Source of the DNA: Methanosarcina spelaei
Lineage (GTDB): Archaea > Halobacteriota > Methanosarcinia > Methanosarcinales > Methanosarcinaceae
NCBI RefSeq assembly: GCF_002287235.1
Contig: NZ_LMVP01000113.1
Location: 1 to 44,111, forward strand
Reading direction: 5' to 3'
DNA length: 44,111 bases
Each line of letters opens with the position of its first letter. The first letter of the stretch is position 1. Position numbers and translations under genes: made by a program. Shown here one piece after another: positions 8,210 to 17,156 of this stretch. The notes below the pieces were generated by a model, which ran no database searches, was not told the DNA's origin, and saw nothing but the letters and a program-made list of their open reading frames with translations.

Positions 8210-8380
8210 TTACTCCATCAAACGTGAACGGTACATGAATCTTTGACAATTTTCGTAGTCGCCTTTGCAGTATTTCGATATTACTTCGGCAGGTAACTTA
8301 CCTTTTTTTGGGGAAACATCGCATGTATGGGATTCATTTCCGGAACTAAGAGCTATTGTTATAAGATAAGAACAACACAT
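8210..8380 (-). CDS. Small Cys-rich protein (56 residues)
   Basis: A frame shorter than usual gene-calling limits starts at ATG 8380, with GAGGTG six bases upstream. It contains MCCSYLITIAL, then HTCDVSPKKGKLPAEVISKY and CKGDYENCQRFMYRSRLME. The pattern C-x(17)-C-x(6)-C with a CKGDYENCQRF ending resembles short cysteine modules (C-x-G-x-Y-x-x-C-x-R-[FY]) seen in methanogen regulators and small proteins; this likeness is from memory. The cysteines could bind a metal or cluster. It converges on the split-barrel gene with a terminator between them. Confidence 0.7.
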   Translation of the reverse strand: MCCSYLITIALSSGNESHTCDVSPKKGKLPAEVISKYCKGDYENCQRFMYRSRLME

Positions 8381-8673
8381 TCAAAACACCTCTTATATAT
8401 TACTATCTAAATAATCCTTACGTGCATAAAATAATATCTTTTTCGGAGCACAAAACGCCGTTGTTAGCTTTAGGAAATATTTTTACTTTAATGCGTTCTT
8501 TCCATCGTTTCTGGCACTGCTGGGTCAACCTGCTGTACGAGCATATAAACGAAAGTAAAATCCGTGTTGAAAATTTTACTTTTTTGGAAAACAATGGACC
8601 TGTAAACAAGTACTCTGGATAATAAACCTCGGAGAACGGAAAGTTTTTTCCTAGAATAGTAATATTTATTTTT
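8381..8673. other. Spacer before pentapeptide gene
   Basis: There is a 66-codon frame at 8422-8622 with a RSFHRFWHCWVNLLYEHI stretch. It has no Shine-Dalgarno and matches no family I recognise; it could be an IS remnant. Nothing else is visible. Confidence 0.35.
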
Positions 8674-9393
8674 ATGGAACACCAATTATTACGTATGAAC
8701 ATTATAGAGAGGAAAAATTATAAAGGAGTTAACCTTCCAGGTGCTCATCTCGAAAGAAATAATCTTATATGGGCTAACTTTCAAGGAGCTAACCTTCAGG
8801 AAGCTTATCTCATAAAAGCTAATCTTACACAGGCTGATCTTCGCGGGGCTAACCTTTATAGAGCTGATCTTCGCGGGGCTGACCTTCGTGGGGCTAACCT
8901 TCAGGAGGCAAACTTACAGGAGGCTAACCTTCAAGGAGCCGACCTTTCAAATTCTTACCTTTTAGAGGGTGTAGGCGCTAATCTTCAAGGGGCTAATCTT
9001 CAAGGAGCTGATCTTCAAGGAATTAACCTTACAAGGGCTGATCTTCGCGGGGCTAACCTTCAAGGAGCAAACCTTCAGTTGTCCAATCTCCATTTGGCTA
9101 ACCTTCAAGGAGCTAATCTTCAAGGTGTTAACTTCCAGGGAGCTAATCTTTATGGAGCTAATCTTCGCGGGGCTAACCTCCAGGCAGCTGATCTTTATGT
9201 AGCTGATCTTCAAAAGTCTGACCTCCAAGAAGCTAACCTTCAGGAAGCTAACCTTCAGGAAGCTAACCTTCAGGAAGCTAACCTTCAGGAAGCTAAACTA
9301 AATAATGTGAAAAACTTATCATTTGCCCAGCTCAGGAAGCTAACCTTCAGGAAGCTAACCTTCAGGAAGCAAACCTTCAGGAAGCTAAACTAA
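8674..9393 (+). CDS. Pentapeptide-repeat protein with C-terminus displaced by a duplication
   Basis: Residues 20-205 are almost pure A-[ND]-L-x-x pentapeptide repeats (GANLQGADLQGINL and so on). These predict a right-handed quadrilateral beta-helix; the function of such proteins is usually unknown. The DNA is correspondingly a run of 15-bp units. The frame ends with a basic, low-complexity LRKLTFRKLTFRKQTFRKLN tail that does not belong to the fold. It arises because a 92-bp segment is duplicated in tandem at 9242-9425 and 92 is not a multiple of three. Without the second copy the frame would run on through SKVKTLHNAKLDEENF and end at 9506, giving 246 residues. Start is ATG 8674 or 8695; neither has a clear Shine-Dalgarno. 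Confidence 0.8.
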   Translation: MEHQLLRMNIIERKNYKGVNLPGAHLERNNLIWANFQGANLQEAYLIKANLTQADLRGANLYRADLRGADLRGANLQEANLQEANLQGADLSNSYLLEGVGANLQGANLQGADLQGINLTRADLRGANLQGANLQLSNLHLANLQGANLQGVNFQGANLYGANLRGANLQAADLYVADLQKSDLQEANLQEANLQEANLQEANLQEAKLNNVKNLSFAQLRKLTFRKLTFRKQTFRKLN

Positions 9394-9425
9394 ATAATGT
9401 GAAAAACTTATCATTTGACCAGCTC
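9242..9425. repeat. 92-bp tandem duplication that breaks the pentapeptide gene
   Basis: Copy 1 is 9242-9333 and copy 2 is 9334-9425. They differ at only two positions by eye (GCCCAG/GACCAG and GAAGCTA/GAAGCAA). The junction falls in short repeated units, which fits slipped-strand duplication. Confidence 0.9.
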
Positions 9426-9623
9426 TCTAAAGTAAAAACCCTTCATAATGCAAAATTAGATGAAGAAAATTTTACACTATTTAATGAGTTATATGTTACC
9501 GCTTGAAAATCAGTAAAAAACGGTTTAAGAATAACACTGAAACTTTCAAGTGGTTACATCAACTTTTTTTGTTTATCGACTCCTTTTATGATGCTTCTTA
9601 TGAGTTTAAGTTCAATCTGAAGT

Positions 9624-9905
9624 TCACTTTAGTTCTTTCAGTACGAGAAGTCTGCCTTGAATTGATTTTTGCTGCTCCTCTTCACTCAAGGAAGGGTCCT
9701 TTAAAGAAACCCAAAGTTCGCAGGGAATTTGAGAACAATCGCCGCAATTTTGATAACCTTTTTCCTTAACGCATTTGTAAATAGGGCAGACATCAGCACA
9801 GATATACTGGGCCCAATAAACCTTGCCTTCAATAGAATCACAACCAGCGCATCCGCTATTCAAATGAAGGCAGTCGTCACAATTTGCTCCACATACACAA
9901 GTCAT
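9624..9905 (-). CDS. DUF3795-family Cys-rich protein
   Basis: The 93-residue protein begins MTCVCGANCDDCLHLNSGC and continues AGCDSIEGK. It later has ICADVCPIYKCVKEKGYQNC, GDCSQIPCELW and a charged helix. This is the layout of DUF3795 proteins: a set of CxxC pairs, then a C-x-x-C-x-x-[IFL]-P-C motif. They probably bind a metal or Fe-S cluster, and no activity is established. The start at 9905 is chosen because GGAAGGT lies five bases upstream; the longer frame to 9944 has no such site. Confidence 0.8.
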   Translation of the reverse strand: MTCVCGANCDDCLHLNSGCAGCDSIEGKVYWAQYICADVCPIYKCVKEKGYQNCGDCSQIPCELWVSLKDPSLSEEEQQKSIQGRLLVLKELK

Positions 9906-10500
9906 TATATACCTTCCGTAAACAATTTTATAAAATATAAACAAATTTTGAGATTTAAGGTAAGTAACTGTTTTAGGTTATTCAAAGCATTGAGTACATT
10001 TAGTTAGTCTTTTGAAGCTCATTACATTGTATTCACCTTTAATTCCAAAAGTTGCCTAAAATTTATAGTACTTTGCCAAGTAAGTTGAAAGTATTCTTCT
10101 ATTTCAAAAATTATTTTTTCAGATTAATACTTCAAAGTGTTATCAGAAAAGGCAGCAAATCTTTATTAATTTTAGATTTTAGTCTCAAGCACCTGATGGG
10201 GTCATCTTCTTAAAATTTATTAATTTTAGAAGTCGCTATAATACCGTGAAATGACATAAAACAAAAAGACGAGATAGATGTTATTCAATTGTATAATTAA
10301 AAATAGTTGTAAAGTAGTATAATTCGATAGTTTGCACAGAAAGTTTATAAAAAATGCCTTGAAAGTAATATACAGAGTTCAAATATGTCTGTCAAACTAA
10401 ATTTGAAACCAATATACAGAGGCGAGAAATGATAACTTTGAGAGTACTTAGGGTTTGTTTATCCCTGCCTCTTGAGTAAAAGAAAAGAGGTAAAGAGTAG
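9906..10500. other. Spacer and promoter region
   Basis: This is about 600 bp of AT-rich DNA between diverging genes. I see no gene or RNA. The last 180 bp before 10501 contain AT-rich TATA-like stretches and a GAGGT ribosome-binding site at about 10487. Confidence 0.4.
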
Positions 10501-11196
10501 ATGACAATAAAGAAAAAACTTGGAATAGGTGCAGTATTTGCAACAACATTACTTGCAGTCATTTTGTTAGTTTCGGTAGTAAGTGCACAAGAAAATGAGA
10601 CTACACCAGAAAGTGAGACTACACAAGAAAACATAGCTGTGGAGCTTACCTTTGGCCCGGAAACTCTGGATAAACTGAAAAATGACCCGAATTGTGTTGC
10701 TGCATATGGAAGCATGCCCGCTTTTACAACTTCGGAGGAGAGATATCAATGGATTGACACCCTTGGTAACATACTGGACAAATTATATACTGCAAGTTTT
10801 ATGCAAAACCAGGAAAATTCGAAGTATTTTGATCCACTTGGCCCTATTGTGACTTCTGGTATAACCTTTGATGGTGTTATAGAGATAACTGTTAACAATA
10901 CTTCGGAAATTGATAAGCCTTTATTGGATGAATACTATCAGATTATTGACTCAAAAGCAAGCAGTATGGGAGTTAAGGAAGTTCCTGTTGTGTTCATGCG
11001 TGAAAATGATTTAACTCTGGATGATTTTGAATCTCCAGGCTTGACTGAGACAGATGAAAACTCCGTTAATGATAGTACTTCTAATATAAACGACTCGAAT
11101 GGAAATAAATCGAGTAAGGTTAACTCAACTCCAGGTTTCGAATTATTAGGGAGCCTGGTTTGTCTATACAGTGGTTGGAAGCTCAGAAAAAAGTAA
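10501..11196 (+). CDS. Secreted PGF-CTERM-anchored protein of unknown function
   Basis: The 231-residue precursor has a signal peptide (MTIKKKLGIGAVFATTLLAV, then SVVSAQ), an acidic Thr/Glu linker and a compact domain of about 130 residues. An Asn/Ser-rich stalk (NSVNDSTSNINDSNGNKSSK) leads to STPGFELLGSLVCLYSGWKL and RKK. The TPGFE-hydrophobic-basic end is a PGF-CTERM sorting signal, so the protein should be cleaved and lipid-anchored by archaeosortase A. I do not recognise the domain (ELTFGPETLDKLKNDPNCVA to EVPVVFMREND). GAGGT precedes the ATG by nine bases. Confidence 0.75.
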   Translation: MTIKKKLGIGAVFATTLLAVILLVSVVSAQENETTPESETTQENIAVELTFGPETLDKLKNDPNCVAAYGSMPAFTTSEERYQWIDTLGNILDKLYTASFMQNQENSKYFDPLGPIVTSGITFDGVIEITVNNTSEIDKPLLDEYYQIIDSKASSMGVKEVPVVFMRENDLTLDDFESPGLTETDENSVNDSTSNINDSNGNKSSKVNSTPGFELLGSLVCLYSGWKLRKK

Positions 11197-11390
11197 ACTG
11201 AGAACTGACTGCATTCTGAAATAGAGTTTGTTGAACTGAGGATTAAGGGTCAGAAGAGAGATATTTGTGTCATGTTAATAAGCAACGTACCTATCGTTCC
11301 TTAAACTTTGACTTTTCTGTATCCTCTTTTTTCATCAAAAATAGAATTTTATTATTTCCAATGCAGAGATCGTGTCTAAATGCCTGCATT

Positions 11391-11489
11391 ACCAGGTAGT
11401 ATCTTTTAATAATTCATTAAAAACAGCATAATTACCACGTAGCATCTTTTAATAATTCTTTAAAAGTATTCGTTAAAAACAGCATTAAT
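11391..11489. repeat. Imperfect direct repeat pair in a spacer
   Basis: A block of about 40 bp starting ACCAGGTAGTATCTTTTAAT at 11391 recurs at 11434, starting ACCACGTAGCATCTTTTAAT. Both end in TTAAAAACAGCAT; the second copy carries an insertion of about 14 bp. It lies in the 480-bp gap 11197-11675, which otherwise shows only the promoter and GGGGGAT ribosome-binding site for the next gene. Confidence 0.6.
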
Positions 11490-11675
11490 CGAATAGCTGG
11501 GAATGATCTGTTTTTACAGCATGCCATTATACTTTTTACAACATGACATTAACTTTTCAAATATGTTTGTGATCGATAGAGCATACACCTGCAGTTATAA
11601 ATATCATCTAATTTTATAGTTAATCACTGGATAACTTACATACACGACCAAATAGGGAATGGGGGATGGAAATAG

Positions 11676-12896
11676 ATGAAAAATAAAGATAGTTTATACT
11701 TAATGTTTTTCACTTCAGCAGTCCTGATTTGTTTTCTAATTCTAGGTTCATCGGCTGCGTTCGCGTCCAGCGAACAAAATGCTTCGCAGAATGATTCCTT
11801 AACCGGTAATGAATTTCCTTATCCGCGTGGTATAGCCCCTGCTTATGGGATGATGGGATGGGAAACTGGCACTCAATTTTTAGAAGATAACGCTACGCTT
11901 GTTCATCTCGGATGGAAAACTTCTATAACGCCACAGCAGTTTGTTGATAACATAAACAAAGGCAAAGAGCTTGGAATTTCAAAATATTTAGTAGCTACTA
12001 GCGGCCCTCAGATGGTTTCTGAGAGTTTCTGGAAATCAGTCAAGGATATGGGAGTTACAGACAATGATTTTTATGGTGTCTATTTCCCTGACGAGGAAGG
12101 AAGTCCTTCAACACTTATCACCATGCGCACAGCTATGAAGAAATACTTCCCCAATGCTGTTGCTGGAGATTATCTGGGCGATATGGCCAATATCGATGAT
12201 GAGGAATTTATTCCAGGCCTTGACGTTTGTTACTTTACTACCTACACGAAGTTTCATCCTGAACGCCCGCATGCCTGGGTATATGGAAATCTCATTGCCC
12301 ATGCTCCTGACTGGAAAAAAGCAGGAAGAACAGTATATGTAACAACAGAAGCCTTTGGTCAGGCTATTGAGGTAAATGCTTCCGATCCGGATCTGGATAC
12401 TGAGCAAAAAGTGGCTGACCGTCATCAAAGCCAGATTGTGATGGGAATTTTAGGTGGAGCGCAGGGGGTTTTCTCATATGCTTATAAGTATGCAGCCGAT
12501 ACTCCAAACTATGCTGGATGGGCCGATTTTAAGCCAAAGTATGAACAGGTCTGGCCCTGGATTATGAACGGCGACCGGATGCTTCTGACAACAAACGTAA
12601 CTAGCGGCACGAGAAGTATTAATTCAGATCCAGGTGGCACAATTTCTGCAGTTACAGCCTACATGTTTACCGATGCGGACGGTAGAAGGTTAGTTGCATC
12701 ATCAAGTATGCTCGATTTTACTGAAGCAGATTGTACGGCAAATAATGCAACAATTGCCGGCGTGCCAAACGGAACGTATGATGTCTTATGGGAGAACAGA
12801 ACCCTGACTGTCACTGACGGAACCATCAAAGATACCTGGCAGCCGTACGAGTATCACTTTTACCAGTTAAAGGCGAATGATGCTGGTAATAAATAA
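11676..12896 (+). CDS. Secreted TIM-barrel-like (glycoside hydrolase-like) protein
   Basis: The 406-residue precursor has a signal peptide (hydrophobic 9-28, SSAAFAS) and no sorting tail, so it is probably released or loosely bound. The mature part reads like a beta/alpha barrel: PRGIAPAYGMMGW, VHLGWKTSITPQQFVDNINK, FYGVYFPDEEGSPSTLITMR and AVAGDYLGD. Later elements are YVTTEAFGQAIEV and QIVMGILGGAQGVFSYAYKY. The acidic pair in FPDEEG lies at the end of a strand, where glycosidases of this fold keep a catalytic residue. A C-terminal beta domain follows from about 305. No family could be named and the enzymatic role is inference. Confidence 0.65.
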   Translation: MKNKDSLYLMFFTSAVLICFLILGSSAAFASSEQNASQNDSLTGNEFPYPRGIAPAYGMMGWETGTQFLEDNATLVHLGWKTSITPQQFVDNINKGKELGISKYLVATSGPQMVSESFWKSVKDMGVTDNDFYGVYFPDEEGSPSTLITMRTAMKKYFPNAVAGDYLGDMANIDDEEFIPGLDVCYFTTYTKFHPERPHAWVYGNLIAHAPDWKKAGRTVYVTTEAFGQAIEVNASDPDLDTEQKVADRHQSQIVMGILGGAQGVFSYAYKYAADTPNYAGWADFKPKYEQVWPWIMNGDRMLLTTNVTSGTRSINSDPGGTISAVTAYMFTDADGRRLVASSSMLDFTEADCTANNATIAGVPNGTYDVLWENRTLTVTDGTIKDTWQPYEYHFYQLKANDAGNK

Positions 12897-12940
12897 GCTC
12901 TTACTGATACCAAATGTTCGGTCCGGGTTCTTTCACAGAG

Positions 12941-12979
12941 AGTTAACAGATTAATATTTCTGTTAACTTTCTTTTTATT
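12941..12979 (+). terminator. Hairpin terminator after the exoprotein
   Basis: AGTTAACAGA (12941-12950) pairs exactly with TCTGTTAACT (12959-12968), with an 8-bp loop, and is followed by TTCTTTTTATT. It lies 45 bp after the stop at 12896. The rest of the 12897-13248 gap shows only an AT-rich promoter-like stretch. Confidence 0.75.
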
Positions 12980-13248
12980 AATATCGATTTTTTAGCGTAC
13001 TATCTGCCTATCCTTATACGGGAATGCAGTTTTGAAGTCTAAATACTGGTTGTGCTTATCTTGCAGGATATAAAAAATGCTCACTCTTGTGGGTTTAATC
13101 TCAGGATAATCTCAGGATAGGGGATTCATAAAAGGTTGTGGGGCTAGTTACTGAGAATATCGAGTAGCAGAACTTCTTTGTGCTTCCTTATATAATTCGG
13201 AACTCACTTCCGGCGTTTTGATTAATACATCAAAATGGAGTAGTGATT

Positions 13249-15003
13249 ATGAGAATTATTTCATTACTGGCAGGGAAACGCGGTGTAAAAAACCCAGCAA
13301 ACTTACAGCATAAAGGCATTGACTATAAATGGATCGTGCTTTCGATTACAACCATCGAGATGTTCATGGTATCAGTTAACGGGAGCATTATTCTCATTTC
13401 GCTGCCCGCGATTTTCGATGGTATCAATATTAACCCTCTGACCTCATTCCAGTATCTTATTTGGGTGCTTATGGGGTATAACCTGGTCACTGCTACGCTT
13501 CTGCTTAGTTTCGGTCGACTCTCGGATATGTATGGAAGAGTTCGGCTTTATAATGTCGGATTTGCGATCTTTACGTTTGGTTCAATCCTGCTTTATCTTA
13601 CTCCTGATACGGGCGATGCCGGAGCAATCGAAATTATCGTTTTCCGACTTGTTCAGGCTGTTGGTGCGTCATTTACTTACTCCAATAGCGCAGCGATTCT
13701 TACCGATGCCTTCCCAGAAAATGAACGGGGCAAAGCACTGGGATTGAACATGGTGGCGTTTCTCTCAGGCCAGTTTATTGGACTTATCCTTGGAGGCATA
13801 CTTGCTTTCTATCACTGGCGATACGTATTTCTGGTAAGCGTTCCAGTTGGAGTCCTGGGTACTGTGTGGGCTTACATTAAGCTTAAAGAGACGAATTTAC
13901 CTGAAAAAACCAAGAAAATAGATGTATGGGGAAATCTGGCGTTTTTAGGTGGCCTTACAATCTTTTTGATCGGTATTACATATGCACTGCTTCCATACAA
14001 GCGGGACCCTATGGGATGGCGAGATCCATGGGTAATCGCATCTCTATTTATCGGTATTGTTCTTTTAATTTTATTCCCAATAATAGAAAGCCGTGTAGAG
14101 GATCCGATGTTTCGACTAAGCCTTTTTAAGAACCGAATGTTTTCCTTTGCGAATATAGCTGGGTTTTTGAATGCGATAGCCCGCGGTGGTATGATGTTCA
14201 TGCTAATCATGCTGCTTCAGGGTATCTGGCTGCCTCTACATGGATATAGTTATGAGTCAACACCCCTCTGGGGAGGAATTTTCATGTTGCCTTTAACTGC
14301 TGGCTTTGTAATTATGGGACCACTTTCGGGCTGGCTTTCTGACAAATACGGTTCCCGTTTGTTCGCGACGTCAGGTCTACTCCTTACTACCATTTCATTC
14401 CTGATACTGGCTACGCTGCCATATAATTTCAATTACCCGATTTTTGCCGTTGCTCTTTTTATTATGGGCCTGGGAAATGGCATGTTCGGTGCACCTAACA
14501 TCGCAGCCATTATGAACTCCGTGCCATCTGACGAGCGAGGTGTTGCATCTGGAATGAGAGCAATGTTGCAGAACAGTGGGATGGTTACTTCCATGGCTAT
14601 GTTCTTTACAATTGTTATTGTCAGCCTGACAAGACTGTTTCCTGAGGAACTCGCACGATCACTGAAAGATGTCGGCGCTTCAAATCTCATTGTTCCAATG
14701 AGTGAGATTCCCCCTACAGGTGCATTATTTGCAGCGTTTCTGGGATATAATCCGGTCAGTACTATTCTTGCTGGAATACCGCAGTCAGTCACCGCTACAA
14801 TCAGCCCGGAGACTATAAGTATTCTGACAGGAACGACCTGGTTCCCTACTACTCTCGCACAGGCGTTTATGCCTTCCCTACATTTGTCTTTTTATATAGG
14901 CGCAATCCTCTCTATCATTGCTACGGTTCTGTCAGCAATGCGCGGGCCAACGCACATGATTAATGAGGAAACCAGTGAAAACCTAATAGAAGGGCGGAAA
15001 TGA
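13249..15003 (+). CDS. MFS drug exporter, DHA2 (EmrB/QacA, 14-helix) type
   Basis: The 584-residue protein has about 14 membrane helices, the DHA2 layout. Motif A is seen as [16 protein letters not shown] after helix 2 and again in weaker form as [16 protein letters not shown]. Motif C-like glycine-rich sequence follows at [20 protein letters not shown]. These antiporters export drugs, dyes or lipids in exchange for protons; the substrate here is unknown. The start is ATG at 13249, because GGAG at 13237-13240 lies eight bases upstream. The GTG at 13243 would be too close. It is a lone gene, with a 737-bp spacer downstream. Confidence 0.88.
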   Translation: MRIISLLAGKRGVKNPANLQHKGIDYKWIVLSITTIEMFMVSVNGSIILISLPAIFDGININPLTSFQYLIWVLMGYNLVTATLLLSFGRLSDMYGRVRLYNVGFAIFTFGSILLYLTPDTGDAGAIEIIVFRLVQAVGASFTYSNSAAILTDAFPENERGKALGLNMVAFLSGQFIGLILGGILAFYHWRYVFLVSVPVGVLGTVWAYIKLKETNLPEKTKKIDVWGNLAFLGGLTIFLIGITYALLPYKRDPMGWRDPWVIASLFIGIVLLILFPIIESRVEDPMFRLSLFKNRMFSFANIAGFLNAIARGGMMFMLIMLLQGIWLPLHGYSYESTPLWGGIFMLPLTAGFVIMGPLSGWLSDKYGSRLFATSGLLLTTISFLILATLPYNFNYPIFAVALFIMGLGNGMFGAPNIAAIMNSVPSDERGVASGMRAMLQNSGMVTSMAMFFTIVIVSLTRLFPEELARSLKDVGASNLIVPMSEIPPTGALFAAFLGYNPVSTILAGIPQSVTATISPETISILTGTTWFPTTLAQAFMPSLHLSFYIGAILSIIATVLSAMRGPTHMINEETSENLIEGRK

Positions 15004-15400
15004 TATGAGAAAGAGGCTATCCCGAAATTTCACTTAACCTCATTATTACTGCTAAGATTACAATTCCATAGTAAGATATTTCTTTTATCTCTATCTTGAA
15101 AACACTTTCTTGCATGACTCTATCCAGCTAAAGAACCTTTTTACTATTCCTTTTTTTATATTCTTGATAATCTACCTTTATTGGTCATCCTCGTTTCTTT
15201 TTCTTTGATTTCTTTTTTATTGGCATATTAGACTTTATTACTCTATTTGATTACATTTTGCAATTTTGGCTGTAATAACTACGTACAAAACACCATTACA
15301 TTTACTTCTTATATCAGCACGTGACCTTCCTGTATGTGGTTTCTATGGAGGTAAATAGGGTTTTATAAACTTCCATAGAGCATCATCAGTTTCACGGAAT

Positions 15401-15613
15401 AACATAATGACTCTGTTCCAAAATCCAGTGATTTTTGCATTTTTGATAGAAAGTCTTAATTAGCAAGAAGAATCCAGTTTTTATCAAAATCGATATTCGC
15501 TATCTAAAGACTTGAATCACTAAGTTGTATTACATGGATGGTGACCATTTATAAAATCTAGTGATTTTGAGTTTTACATTCATCACTAGATTTTGGTACT
15601 GAGTCAACATAAT
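15401..15613. mobile_element. MITE copy 1 with 8-bp target site duplication
   Basis: The element (15409-15605, 197 bp) starts GACTCTGTTCCAAAATCC and ends GGATTTTGGTACTGAGTC in inverted form (one base differs, with AGATTTTGG). It is flanked on both sides by AACATAAT (15401-15408 and 15606-15613). An internal copy of the left arm, AAAATCTAGTGAT, at about 15553 pairs with the right end to make a terminal hairpin. No transposase is encoded. The second copy is at 16681. Confidence 0.9.
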
Positions 15614-15740
15614 ACTTAAATTATAAATTTAATATTAGTCCTGGGATAGGCTTATTCCGCAATTTTTATCTTGATTCCCTTCTTTTTAATTCTAACAGCA
15701 AATCAAGATTAAGCGGCAACTAGCCAGCAGGAAATAGTTT

Positions 15741-16184
15741 ATGACTAATTCAAAGTTATTCGAAAAAATACTGATCGCGACTGATGGATCTGAAAAAAAT
15801 AAGTCTGCGGTTGAAGAAGCAGTAAAAATTGCCCGCGCATGCGGGTCCACAGTCTACGCTGTCTATGTAATGGACGAGAGCCTGATGAAATCTGCAATTG
15901 AAGTTCCAATTGCAGAGGATCTTTACAGAAGAATCAGAGATGAGGGAGAAAAAGCAGTTAATCGGGTAAAAGAAAGTGCACAGGGTGTGAATCTGGAAAC
16001 CTTTATACTATCTGGCAGGCCAGCCCGTGTAATCACCGAATTTGCAGAACAAAAAGCTGTTGATCTGATTGTTGTCGGAACGCAGGGGAAAAGTGGTATT
16101 GAAAGGTTTTTGTTAGGTAGCGTTGCCGATGAGGTAATAAGAACTGCTGATTGCCCGGTATTGGCTATAAAAAGTAGAAAATAA
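15741..16184 (+). CDS. Universal stress protein, UspA family
   Basis: The 147-residue protein is the usual single-domain size. FEKILIATDGSEKNKSAVEEA is the first strand and helix. VVGTQGKSGIERFLLGSV is the G-x2-G-x9-G-[ST] ATP-binding motif of the ATP-binding subclass, and DEVIRTADCPVLAIK closes the fold. Such proteins bind ATP and act in stress signalling, with poorly defined targets. AGGAAATAG precedes the ATG at 15741. The gene stands alone between two MITE copies (ends at 15613 and 16673), which lie 127 bp upstream and about 490 bp downstream. Confidence 0.92.
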   Translation: MTNSKLFEKILIATDGSEKNKSAVEEAVKIARACGSTVYAVYVMDESLMKSAIEVPIAEDLYRRIRDEGEKAVNRVKESAQGVNLETFILSGRPARVITEFAEQKAVDLIVVGTQGKSGIERFLLGSVADEVIRTADCPVLAIKSRK

Positions 16185-16469
16185 GAAGGCATTAGTCCTC
16201 TAGAAACTTGTTTACGTTAGGCTCAACTTAAACCCGGTATCGCGTTAACAGCAAAATGAAGTGTCGAATCGGTTGTAAATACTCAGATTAGTAAGGTCTT
16301 CGAAGATTGATGCAACACCACAAACTCGACTCTATTATATCTATTTAAAAACATTTAGTGTATTATAAATTGGAAGATTTTTACATAACTTTTAATTTAA
16401 AATATTTTTATAAAAATATACCGTTTAGGATTTTTAAAACCGAATAACAAATGAAAAGACAGAGCTAAA

Positions 16470-16545
16470 GGGTAGTAAGTTCATCACTCAAATCTGACAA
16501 AAAAGTGAAAGCACTTTTCTTATCAGACTGAGAATTACCCTTTTT
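16470..16545. other. Long imperfect hairpin followed by T5
   Basis: GGGTA (16470-16474) and TACCC (16536-16540) enclose a stronger inner stem, CTGACAAAAAAGTG against CACTTTTCTTATCAG. TTTTT follows directly. It could be a terminator, a small RNA or the remains of another small repeat element. It is 290 bp after the universal stress protein gene. Confidence 0.45.
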
Positions 16546-16672
16546 ACAGTTTTCAGCAACTGATCCTCATAATCCAGTTCCTTAATTGATTTTAAGTCAA
16601 TTTAAGACATTCATAGCCTTAATTTATTTTTCGTTGACCACTTTTTTGTATCGAAATGTTGATAATTACTGT

Positions 16673-16886
16673 ATTATACTGACTCTGGTCCAAAATCCAG
16701 TGATTTTTGCATTTTTCGATTGAAACACTGAATTTGCGGGAAGAATTCTTTCTTCTATAAACTCACTATTCGATATCTAAAGACTTCAATCAAGAGGATG
16801 TATTCAAAGGATTGTGTCCATTTTCAAAATCTAGTGATTTTTAATTCTACGTTCATCACTGGATTTTGGTACTGAGTCATTATACT
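16673..16886. mobile_element. MITE copy 2 with 8-bp target site duplication
   Basis: The element (16681-16878, 198 bp) has the same ends as copy 1, GACTCTGGTCCAAAATCC and its inverted counterpart. It lies in the same orientation and has the same internal AAAATCTAGTGAT hairpin. It is flanked by ATTATACT at 16673-16680 and 16879-16886. The termini are nearly identical to copy 1, while the central 100 bp have diverged clearly. The remaining DNA of the 16185-17156 gap is AT-rich without genes. Confidence 0.9.
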
Positions 16887-17156
16887 CATCAAGCCTTAAA
16901 ATTTGAAACTTTGACCAAAGTGTAAAGCAATAACTCAATATAATCTGAAAACTAAAACTGAATAAGTATAATTTGGGTATATTATTTAAATTGCATGACA
17001 GTTTTCAATAAATTATAAAAATATGTGAATCCGTAAACTAACAAATAGCACCTTGATAGCCCTAATAATAACCTTGATCACAATCAAGAATTCCTGAAGA
17101 CAACCCTGGAAAGAACCCTATACTAAATCCCTATAAAAAACTAAAAACTGATTCCT

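Noticed and set aside
8422-8622. 66-codon frame with RSFHRFWHCW
   Set aside because: No start signal or known family; kept only as a note in the spacer entry.
8962-9228. Minus-strand frame opposite the pentapeptide gene
   Set aside because: It is the complement of the 15-bp coding repeat and is open only because the repeat has no stops in that frame.
15409-16878. Composite transposon carrying the universal stress gene
   Set aside because: Each element has its own different 8-bp target duplication, so they inserted separately.
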